Below are positions 45,096 to 51,452 of a stretch of DNA of 51,452 nt, piece by piece (positions within the stretch are counted from its first letter, which is position 1; each line of letters begins with the position of its first letter). Below the pieces are notes generated by a model. That model was not told the origin of the DNA. It saw nothing but the letters and a program-made list of their open reading frames with translations, and made no database searches. This DNA is from Klenkia sp. PcliD-1-E (lineage in GTDB: Bacteria; Actinomycetota; Actinomycetes; Mycobacteriales; Geodermatophilaceae). The position numbers and the translations under genes are program-made. The stretch is taken from NCBI RefSeq assembly GCF_024124375.1, contig NZ_JAMXRZ010000011.1, positions 1-51,452 of the forward strand, given 5' to 3'.

Positions 45096-45136
45096 AAGGG
45101 GTGCCAGCCGGCCACCCGCGCGGGGGCCGGCCGCGC

Positions 45137-45928
45137 TCAGGGGCCGGTCGCCACCGGGCGGGACGGGTCCGCGACCCACTCCGACCACGAGCCGGGCCAC
45201 AGCGCCGCGTGGACACCGGCCGAGGCCAGGGCTGCGACGGTGTGCGCAGCCGTCACCCCGGAGCCGCAGTAGACCCCCACGGCGGCTCCCGCGACGCCGC
45301 GGCCGGCGAGCACCGAGGCCAGGTCGGGGCGGAACCGGCCGTCGGCGAGCAGGTCGGTGGCCGGTAGGTTCACCGCGCCGGGGACGTGCCCGGCCACCGG
45401 GTCGACCGGCTCAACCTCGCCTCGGAACCGCTCGGGGGCGCGGGCGTCGAGCAGCAGGCCACCGGCGCCGGGCAGCGCGGCCGCCTCGTCCGCCGTCAGC
45501 ACCGGCATCCCGCCCGGTGCCAGGACGACGTCCCCGGGCTCGGGCTCCACCTCGCCGGTCTCCAGGGACCCTGACCAGCCGGCCAGGCCGCCGTCCAGGA
45601 TCGACACGTCGACATGTCGACCCCAGCGCAGCAGCCACCACGCCCGGGCCGCGGCGATCCCCGGCCCGTCGTCGTAGACGACCACCCGCGACCCGGCCGA
45701 GACGCCCCAGCGGCGGGCGGCGGCCTGCAGGTCCTCCACCGCGGGCAGCGGGTGCCGGCCGGCCGCGGACGGCGGGGCGGCCAGCTCGGTGTCCAGGTCC
45801 ACGTACACCGCGCCCGGCAGGTGGCCGGCCAGGTAGCGCTCGTGGCCGTCGGTGCGCCCCAGCGCCCAGCGGACGTCGAGCAGCACCGCGCCCGCGACGT
45901 CGTCCGGCCCGGCGAGGACCCCGGTCAC
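45137..45928 (-). CDS. sseA: Thiosulfate / 3-mercaptopyruvate sulfurtransferase
   Basis: A 263-residue tandem rhodanese. Inactive N-terminal domain: LLDVRWALGRTDGHERYLAG, HLPGAVYVDLDTELAAP, VVVYDDGPGIAAARAWWLLR. Active C-terminal domain: LLLDARAPERFRGEVEPVDP, GHVPGAVNLPATDLL and the active loop VGVYCGSGVTAAHTVAAL with the persulfide Cys. The CGSGVTA loop is the form found in actinobacterial SseA. GTG 45928 overlaps the stop of the SnoaL-like gene, so the two are coupled. Confidence 0.93.
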   Translation of the reverse strand: MTGVLAGPDDVAGAVLLDVRWALGRTDGHERYLAGHLPGAVYVDLDTELAAPPSAAGRHPLPAVEDLQAAARRWGVSAGSRVVVYDDGPGIAAARAWWLLRWGRHVDVSILDGGLAGWSGSLETGEVEPEPGDVVLAPGGMPVLTADEAAALPGAGGLLLDARAPERFRGEVEPVDPVAGHVPGAVNLPATDLLADGRFRPDLASVLAGRGVAGAAVGVYCGSGVTAAHTVAALASAGVHAALWPGSWSEWVADPSRPVATGP

Positions 45929-46365
45929 GACAGCTGCCCGGCCAGCACCTCGACGACGTCGAGGGTGGTCGTGCGCGAGGCGGGGGTGGCGGCGAAGACG
46001 GCGATCTTCCACCGCCGGCCGTCCTTGACCAGCACGACCGTGTGCACGGCCAACAGGTCGGGGTGCAGCGCACCGTCGGAACCGGGCATCCCGGCGGTGG
46101 CCACCAGCACCGCGGTGTCCTCCCCCATCGCGCGCACCGACCGGACGGCGGCGACGTAGGGCGGCGGCGAGTGGTCGGCGAAGATGCGGCGCAGGTCGGC
46201 GGCGAACTGCAGCCGGCCGTGGTGCTGGGTGCCGTCGAACCCGACCACGTCGGCGTCGTCGGTGAGGGTGGCCGCCTGGCGGGCGGCGCTGTGCGCGTTC
46301 CAGCCGTCCAGGTACTCGGCGTAGACGGCGCGGATCTCCGCGTCCTCGGGGTGGGCGACGGACAA
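45925..46365 (-). CDS. SgcJ/EcaC-type SnoaL-like (NTF2-fold) protein
   Basis: A 146-residue protein with an NTF2-like fold: PEDAEIRAVYAEYLDGWNAH, ADVVGFDGTQHHGRLQFAAD, ADHSPPPYVAAVRSVRAMGE and HTVVLVKDGRRWKIAVFAAT. This matches the SgcJ/EcaC group, annotated as oxidoreductases but with poorly proven activity. TTG 46365 with GGGAG upstream is the likely start; no ATG or GTG fits before the conserved part. Translationally coupled to sseA by GTGA. Confidence 0.82.
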   Translation of the reverse strand: MSVAHPEDAEIRAVYAEYLDGWNAHSAARQAATLTDDADVVGFDGTQHHGRLQFAADLRRIFADHSPPPYVAAVRSVRAMGEDTAVLVATAGMPGSDGALHPDLLAVHTVVLVKDGRRWKIAVFAATPASRTTTLDVVEVLAGQLS

Positions 46366-46411
46366 CGGGACTCCCGGGGTGGTGCGGGTGGGACCCCTGT
46401 GACGGTAGTGC

Positions 46412-48292
46412 TCAGGCCTGCCCGGGTGCCGCCGACACGGGGCGCTGGGCGAACTGGGTGCGGTACAGGTCGGCGTAGCGGCCACCGAGCGCCAGCAGCT
46501 CGTCGTGCGTGCCGCGCTCGACCACCCGGCCCTCGTCGAGCACCAGGATGAGGTCGGCGCTGCGGATGGTGGACAGCCGGTGCGCGATGACCAGTGAGGT
46601 CCGGCCGGTGAGCGCGGTGTCCAGCGCCTTCTGCACGGCCACCTCGCTCTCGCTGTCCAGGTGCGCGGTGGCCTCGTCGAGGATGACGATGCCCGGCGCC
46701 TTGAGCAGCACCCGGGCGATGGCCAGCCGCTGCTTCTCCCCGCCCGACATCCGGTACCCGCGGTCGCCGACGACGGTGTCCAGCCCGTCGGGCAGCGAGG
46801 CGACCAGGGCGGCGATGCGGGCGCCGGTCATCGCCGTCCAGAGCTCGTCGTCGGTGGCCTCGGGCCGGGCGTAGCGCAGGTTGGCCCGGATGGTGTCGTG
46901 GAACAGGTGGGCGTCCTGGCTGACCACGCCGATCGCGGCGCGCAGCGAGTCCGCCGTCGCCCGGCGGACGTCGACCCCGCCCACCCGCACCGCACCCTCG
47001 GTGACGTCGTAGAGCCGGGGCACCAGGTTGGCGATGGTCGACTTCCCGGCGCCGGAGTGACCGACCAGGGCGACCAGCTGGCCCGGCTCGGCCCGGAAGC
47101 TGACGTCGTGCAGCACGGTGGCGGGCTCGCCGTGCTCGGGCAGCGAGAGGTCCTCCAGCGAGGCCAGCGACACCTGCTCGGCGGTCGGGTAGCGGAAGGA
47201 GACGTGGTCGAACTCGACGGAGCGGTCACCGGCCGGCACCGGCCGCGCATCGGGTGCCTCGTCGATCATCGGCGACAGGTCGAGCACCTCGAACACGCGG
47301 TCGAAGCTGACCATCGCGCTCATGACGTCGACCCGGACGTTGGACAGCGCGGTCAGCGGGCCGTAGAGCCGCGACAGCAGCAGCGCCAGCGAGACGACCG
47401 CACCCGGGGTGAGCGACCCGTCGAAGGCCAGCGTCCCGCCCAGGCCGTAGACCAGGGCGGTGGCGAGTGCGGCGACCAGGGTGAGCGCGGTGAAGAACGT
47501 GCGGCCGTACATCGCCGACAGGACGCCGATGTCGCGCACCCGGGCAGCGCGGGAACGGAAGGACTCGACCTCGGCCTCGGGCCGGCCGAACAGCTTGACC
47601 AGCAGCGCGCCGGCCACGTTGAACCGCTCGGTCATGGTGGCGTTCATCGAGGCGTTGAGCCCGTAGGACTCCCGGGTGATCTCCTGCAGCTTCTTCCCGA
47701 TGCGCTTGGCCGGCAGCACGAACAGCGGCACCAGCACCACCGACAGCAGCGTGATCTGCCAGGACAGGGTCAGCATCACCGCGCCGGTGAGCACCAGCCC
47801 GATGACGTTGGAGACCACCCCGGACAGCGTCGAGGTGAAGGCCTGCTGCGCGCCGATGACGTCGTTGTTGAGCCGGCTGACCAGCGCACCGGTCTGGGTG
47901 CGGGTGAAGAAGGCGACGGGCATCCGCTGCACGTGGGCGAAGACGCGGGCCCGCAGGTCGTAGATGACGCCCTCGCCGATGCGCGAGGAGTACCAGCGCT
48001 GGGCCAGCGAGCTGCCGGCGTCGACGAGGGCGAGCCCGGCGATGAGCAGCGCGATCCGCACGATGTCCCCGGCGGTGCCGGTCAGCCCGGCGATCCGGTT
48101 GACGATGTCCCCGGCCAGCAGCGGGGTGGCCACGCCGATGACCGCGGACAGCACGACGAGGGCGAGGAAGGACGCCAGGTCGCGCCGGTAGGGACCGGCG
48201 ACGCCGAGGATCCGCCGGACGGTCCCCTTCGGGATCTCCCGGGCGGGCGTCGCCTCGCGGCGGAAGGACCGCATCGCGGCCATCGAGGTCAT
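46412..48292 (-). CDS. ABC transporter, fused membrane and ATPase domains (exporter half-type)
   Basis: A 626-residue type IV ABC exporter. Six membrane segments occupy about residues 40-330 (FLALVVLSAVIGVATPLLAG, TFFTALTLVAALATALVYGL and others). The nucleotide-binding domain from about 365 has Walker A VGHSGAGKSTIANLVPRLYD, Q-loop GVVSQDAHLFHDTIRANLRY, signature YRMSGGEKQRLAIARVLL, Walker B IVILDEATAHLD and H-loop LVIAHRLSTIRSADLI. It works as a dimer to export lipids or drugs; the cargo is unknown. ATG 48292 was preferred over GTG 48304. Confidence 0.92.
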   Translation of the reverse strand: MTSMAAMRSFRREATPAREIPKGTVRRILGVAGPYRRDLASFLALVVLSAVIGVATPLLAGDIVNRIAGLTGTAGDIVRIALLIAGLALVDAGSSLAQRWYSSRIGEGVIYDLRARVFAHVQRMPVAFFTRTQTGALVSRLNNDVIGAQQAFTSTLSGVVSNVIGLVLTGAVMLTLSWQITLLSVVLVPLFVLPAKRIGKKLQEITRESYGLNASMNATMTERFNVAGALLVKLFGRPEAEVESFRSRAARVRDIGVLSAMYGRTFFTALTLVAALATALVYGLGGTLAFDGSLTPGAVVSLALLLSRLYGPLTALSNVRVDVMSAMVSFDRVFEVLDLSPMIDEAPDARPVPAGDRSVEFDHVSFRYPTAEQVSLASLEDLSLPEHGEPATVLHDVSFRAEPGQLVALVGHSGAGKSTIANLVPRLYDVTEGAVRVGGVDVRRATADSLRAAIGVVSQDAHLFHDTIRANLRYARPEATDDELWTAMTGARIAALVASLPDGLDTVVGDRGYRMSGGEKQRLAIARVLLKAPGIVILDEATAHLDSESEVAVQKALDTALTGRTSLVIAHRLSTIRSADLILVLDEGRVVERGTHDELLALGGRYADLYRTQFAQRPVSAAPGQA

Positions 48293-48311
48293 CGGTCCGT
48301 CCACGACGGGC

Positions 48312-49103
48312 TCAACCCCGGGCCGAGGAGGCCTGTTCCGCCAGTGCGTGCAGCCGCCGGTACTGCGCCGCCCGCTCGGCGGCGTCCTGCCCGTCCTCGT
48401 CGGCGGCCGCGGCGCGGCGCACCAGGGCGGCGGTCTCGCGGCTGGCGTCGACGTCCGGCCCGAGGACGGCGGCGACGAGCTGCTCGACCGCGCCGTCGAG
48501 CGCGGACGCCGGGACGACGACGTTCGCCAGGCCCGCGGTGTACGCCTCGGCGGCCCCCACCCGGCGCCCGGTCAGGCACATCTCCAGCGCCCGGCTGTAG
48601 CCGACCGCCTGCACCAGGGTGGAGGTGCCGGTCAGGTCGGGGACCAGGCCCAGCGTGGCCTCGGGCAGGGCGAAGGTGGCCTCCTCGGCGCAGACCCGCA
48701 GGTCGCAGGCGAGCGCGAGCTGGGCGCCGGCGCCGATGGCGTGGCCCTGCACGACGGCGACGGAGACGATGCCCGGCCGCCGGAGCCAGCGGAATCCGGC
48801 CTGGTAACCGCGGATGCGCTCCTGCGCGCCGTGGGCACCGAGCCCGGCGAGCTCGCCGAGCCCGCCGGGGGTGCCCGGGTCGGCGGCGAACAGCGACCGG
48901 TCCAGGCCCGCGGAGAACGCCCGCCCGGCGCCGCGGACCACCACGACCCGCACCTCGTCCGGCAGCGCGGCCCCGATCTCGGCGAGGGTGGTCCAGGTGG
49001 CGGGGACCTGGGCGTTCAGCTGGTCGGCCCGGTCCAGCAGGACGGTGAGGACCGGGCCGTCCAGCGAGGTGGTGACCCAGCCGCGCGCCGGGTCACCGCT
49101 CAC
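48312..49103 (-). CDS. Enoyl-CoA hydratase/isomerase family protein
   Basis: A 263-residue crotonase-fold enzyme. The oxyanion-hole segments are VVVVRGAGRAFSAGLDRSLF and VAVVQGHAIGAGAQLALACD (with the usual GGA replaced by IGAGAQ), followed by FALPEATLGLVPDLTGTSTL with Glu near the hydratase position and the TGRRVGAAEAYTAGLANVVV helix. Most members act in beta-oxidation or related CoA chemistry. GTG 49103 overlaps the stop of the small HTH gene, a conserved-looking coupling. Confidence 0.9.
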   Translation of the reverse strand: MSGDPARGWVTTSLDGPVLTVLLDRADQLNAQVPATWTTLAEIGAALPDEVRVVVVRGAGRAFSAGLDRSLFAADPGTPGGLGELAGLGAHGAQERIRGYQAGFRWLRRPGIVSVAVVQGHAIGAGAQLALACDLRVCAEEATFALPEATLGLVPDLTGTSTLVQAVGYSRALEMCLTGRRVGAAEAYTAGLANVVVPASALDGAVEQLVAAVLGPDVDASRETAALVRRAAAADEDGQDAAERAAQYRRLHALAEQASSARG

Positions 49104-49357
49104 TTCTTGTCCGCGGCCGGCCGGTTGGCCCCGCCCCGGCTGCGCAGGGTCGCCCCCGACTCGCTGAGCAGCCGGTGCACGAAGCCGTACGAGCGGCCGG
49201 TGTCGGCGGCGAGCACCCGGATGCTCTCCCCGGCGTCGTAGCGCTTGCGCAGGTTACCGGCCAGCGAGTTCCGGTCGTCACCGGTGATCCGCTTGCCCTT
49301 GGTCAGCCCGGCGGCGTCCCCGGTGCCCGAGGTGTCCGCTGCGTTCGAGTCGGCCAT
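49100..49357 (-). CDS. Small helix-turn-helix protein
   Basis: An 85-residue protein. After a polar N-terminus (about 25 residues), LAGNLRKRYDAGESIRVLAA, DTGRSYGFVHRLLSESG and TLRSRGGANRP form a resolvase/Homeodomain-like HTH of a type found across actinobacteria, often near ABC-F and crotonase genes. It is probably a DNA-binding regulator or nucleoid-associated protein; targets are unknown. The ATG has a weak upstream GGGAGG. Its stop overlaps the hydratase start. Confidence 0.85.
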   Translation of the reverse strand: MADSNAADTSGTGDAAGLTKGKRITGDDRNSLAGNLRKRYDAGESIRVLAADTGRSYGFVHRLLSESGATLRSRGGANRPAADKK

Positions 49358-49478
49358 GACTCCCTCCCCGCCAGCGTCCCGGTCACGCCGGGTCCCCCAC
49401 TGGTCGCCTGGCCGCCGTCCCTGTGACGCCGGTCCCGCTCGAATGATCACCCCCCGCACGGGTGGGCGCGCGCTGGAA

Positions 49479-51080
49479 CTACGCGAGCTCGACGAGCTCG
49501 GCGAAGTCGGGCGACCAGGTGTCCTCGGTGCCGTCGGGCAGCAGGATGACCTTGTCCGGGTCGAGGGCGGTGACGGCGCCCTCGTCGTGGGTGACCAGCA
49601 CGATCGCGCCCTGGTAGGTGCGCAGCGCCTCGAGCACCTGCTCGCGGCTGGCGGGGTCGAGGTTGTTGGTGGGCTCGTCCAGCAGCAGCACGTTCGCCGC
49701 CGAGCAGACCAGCGCGGCCATCGCCAGCCGGGTCTTCTCACCGCCGGACAGCGTGCCGGCCCGCTGGTCGACCGCGTCGCCGGAGAACAGGAACGCACCG
49801 AGGATGCGGCGCAGCTCCGTGTCGGTCTGCTCCGGGGCCGCGGCGCGCATGACCTCGAGCAGCGAACGGTCCATGTCGATGGTCTCGTGCTCCTGGGCGT
49901 AGTAGCCCAGCCGCAGGCCGTGGCCGGCCTTGACCTCGCCGGTGTCGGGGGTCTCGGTGCCGGCCAGCATCCGCAGCAGGGTGGTCTTGCCCGCACCGTT
50001 GAGGCCGAGGACGACGACCCGGGTGCCGCGGTCGACGGCCAGGTCGACGCCGGTGAAGATCTCCAGCGACCCGTAGCTCTTGCTCAACCGCTCGGCGGTC
50101 AGCGGGGTCTTGCCGCAGGGCGCAGGCGTCGGGAAGCGCAGCTTGGCGACCCGGTCCTGCACACGCACCTGCTCCAGACCGGCGGCCAGCCGGGCGGCGC
50201 GCTTGTCCATCGACTGCGCGGCCTTGGCCTTGGTGGCCTTGGCGCGCATCTTGTCGGCCTGCGCGGTGAGCGCGCCGATCTTCTTCTCGGCGTTGGCGCG
50301 CTCGCTGCGACGCCGGCGCTCGTCGGTCTCCCGGGCCTCCAGGTAGCGCTTCCAGCCCAGGTTGTAGACGTCGACGGTGGCCCGGTTGGCGTCCAGGTGC
50401 CACACCTTGTTGACGACGGCGGCCAGCAGCTCGACGTCGTGGCTGATGACCACCAGGCCGCTGCGGTGGCTGGCCAGGAACGTCTTCAGCCAGGCGATCG
50501 AGTCGGCGTCCAGGTGGTTGGTGGGCTCGTCGAGCAGCAGGGTGTCGGCGTCGGAGAACAGGATGCGGGCCAGCTCCACGCGGCGCCGCTGACCACCGGA
50601 CAGCGTCGACAGCGGCTGGGCGAGCACCCGGTCGGGCAGGCCGAGGTTGGTGCAGATGCGGGCGGCGTCGGACTCCGCGGCGTACCCGCCCATGGCGGCG
50701 AACTGGTCCTCCAGGCGGCCGTACCGGCGGACGGCGCGGTCGCGCTCGGCGTCGTCGGCGGGCTCGGCCATGGCGATCTGGGCCTTGGTCAGCTTGGCCT
50801 TGAGCTCGTCGAGGCCGCGACCGGACAGCACCCGGTCGCTGGCGGTGATCGACAGGTCGCCGCTGCGGGGGTCCTGCGGCAGGTAGCCGAGCTCGCCGGT
50901 CTGCTCGACCTTCCCGGCGTGCGGCACCCGCTCGCCGGCGAGGGTGGTCAGCGTGGTGGTCTTGCCGGCACCGTTGCGCCCGACCAGTCCGATCCGGTCA
51001 CCGGGCTGCACGCGCAGGTCGGCCTCGCTGATCAGGATGCGGGCGCCCGCGCGCAGCTCGAGCCCGGTGGTCGTGATCAC
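49479..51080 (-). CDS. ABC-F family ATPase
   Basis: A 533-residue soluble protein with two ABC domains. Domain 1: GLVGRNGAGKTTTLTTLAGE, LSGGQRRRVELARILFSDAD, LLLDEPTNHLDADSIAWLK. A charged helical linker (about residues 245-320, rich in Lys/Ala) joins domain 2: VLGLNGAGKTTLLRMLAGTE, LSGGEKTRLAMAALV, LLLDEPTNNLDPASREQ. There are no membrane segments; ABC-F proteins bind ribosomes and control translation or antibiotic resistance. GTG 51080 starts directly at the conserved ITTTGLELRAGARI. Confidence 0.93.
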   Translation of the reverse strand: MITTTGLELRAGARILISEADLRVQPGDRIGLVGRNGAGKTTTLTTLAGERVPHAGKVEQTGELGYLPQDPRSGDLSITASDRVLSGRGLDELKAKLTKAQIAMAEPADDAERDRAVRRYGRLEDQFAAMGGYAAESDAARICTNLGLPDRVLAQPLSTLSGGQRRRVELARILFSDADTLLLDEPTNHLDADSIAWLKTFLASHRSGLVVISHDVELLAAVVNKVWHLDANRATVDVYNLGWKRYLEARETDERRRRSERANAEKKIGALTAQADKMRAKATKAKAAQSMDKRAARLAAGLEQVRVQDRVAKLRFPTPAPCGKTPLTAERLSKSYGSLEIFTGVDLAVDRGTRVVVLGLNGAGKTTLLRMLAGTETPDTGEVKAGHGLRLGYYAQEHETIDMDRSLLEVMRAAAPEQTDTELRRILGAFLFSGDAVDQRAGTLSGGEKTRLAMAALVCSAANVLLLDEPTNNLDPASREQVLEALRTYQGAIVLVTHDEGAVTALDPDKVILLPDGTEDTWSPDFAELVELA

Positions 51081-51208
51081 TGGTCCCAGGGTACCGCCGG
51101 GACGGCCCGGTTCCGAGCGCACCGCCGGTGACCTGGGTAGCACTACCCAGGGAAGGTCAGGTGGTGCGGCGGAGGGCGAGGGCCCTGCGCGCGGCGAACC
51201 TCGACGAC

Positions 51209-51452
51209 ATGACTGCTCCGACCGCCCCGTGGGTGCTGCGCTGCCCGGTCTGCTCGACACCGGTCCCCGACCGGGCCCACCCGGGTACGGCGTGCGCCGG
51301 CTGCGGGTTGCCGGCCGCCGGGCACGCGGGTGTCGTGGTGGGCCGGATCGGCGCCACGCTCGCCGAGCTGCACCGCGACCGCGACGCCCTGCTGGCCACC
51401 CTCCGGGCGCACGCCACCGCGCCGGGCCGCTCCCCCGGCGTCGCCTCCACCC
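51209..51452 (+). CDS. Zinc-ribbon protein, N-terminal part (runs off window)
   Basis: The ATG at 51209 opens a frame to the window end (81 codons seen). It starts LRCPVCSTPVPDRAHPGTAC followed by AGCGLPAAGH, two CxxC pairs forming a zinc ribbon, then an alpha-helical GRIGATLAELHRDRDALLAT. Large actinobacterial membrane proteins of the SCO7613-C-terminal type begin in this way, so that is a possible identity, but the rest is not visible. Confidence 0.65.
   Translation, partial: MTAPTAPWVLRCPVCSTPVPDRAHPGTACAGCGLPAAGHAGVVVGRIGATLAELHRDRDALLATLRAHATAPGRSPGVAST

Overview
The window is chromosomal DNA from a very GC-rich actinobacterium. Gene content (mycobacterial-type fabG-inhA-hemH cluster, Ku/LigD end joining, SigF-type sigma factor with partner-switching proteins, DUF5709 protein, actinobacterial aconitase) and frequent GTG starts fit the Geodermatophilaceae (Blastococcus, Geodermatophilus, Modestobacter). 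This placement is inference from style and synteny. No rRNA, tRNA or CRISPR array was seen.

Layout. 1-4.8 kb: a SatD-like HTH protein coupled to a membrane protein, a PPOX/F420-type enzyme, an AI-2E family transporter, a DUF3253 protein, a PAC2 protein and PurU. 4.8-7.6 kb: an end-joining operon Ku - ATP-dependent ligase - LigD-type polymerase, with the LigD domains as separate genes. 7.6-12.8 kb: stress-response block with two divergent genes behind mirror-image GTGTG-N16-GGGTA promoters, a STAS antagonist, topoisomerase IB, a HATPase-STAS fusion, an anti-sigma-like ATPase and a SigF-type sigma factor. 12.8-19.5 kb: SPFH and NfeD proteins, a hypothetical protein, hemH-inhA-fabG (transcribed fabG first) and a DinB-like protein. 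19.6-24.5 kb: a small STAS-like protein, a YiaA/B protein, DAHP synthase, an MFS exporter, and an SDR-TetR operon behind a near-perfect inverted-repeat operator.

24.5-32.1 kb is an inserted accessory island. It is visibly less GC-rich, with mixed third codon positions and broken genes. It is bracketed by two diverged copies of the 5' end of one quinone oxidoreductase gene: the left copy is truncated (51 codons), the right copy is complete. The island carries an ISL3 transposase remnant, a tightly coupled four-gene minus-strand operon (DUF218/YdcF-like protein, two membrane-anchored proteins of unknown function, an SDR), a PD-(D/E)XK nuclease-like protein, and a DUF4238 gene overlapping an HNH gene that is interrupted by a single in-frame TAG. 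The four-gene operon is the best candidate here for an undescribed system.

32.1-51.4 kb returns to the core: quinone oxidoreductase, a MoxR-DUF58-VWA operon, a secreted NlpC/P60 endopeptidase, acyl-CoA synthetase, a PAP2-type membrane enzyme, aconitase-SDR-sirohydrochlorin chelatase, a sulfurtransferase coupled to a SnoaL-like protein, an ABC exporter, enoyl-CoA hydratase coupled to a small HTH protein, an ABC-F ATPase and the start of a zinc-ribbon protein. Several convergent gene junctions carry large nested inverted repeats that often include TGATC/GATCA.
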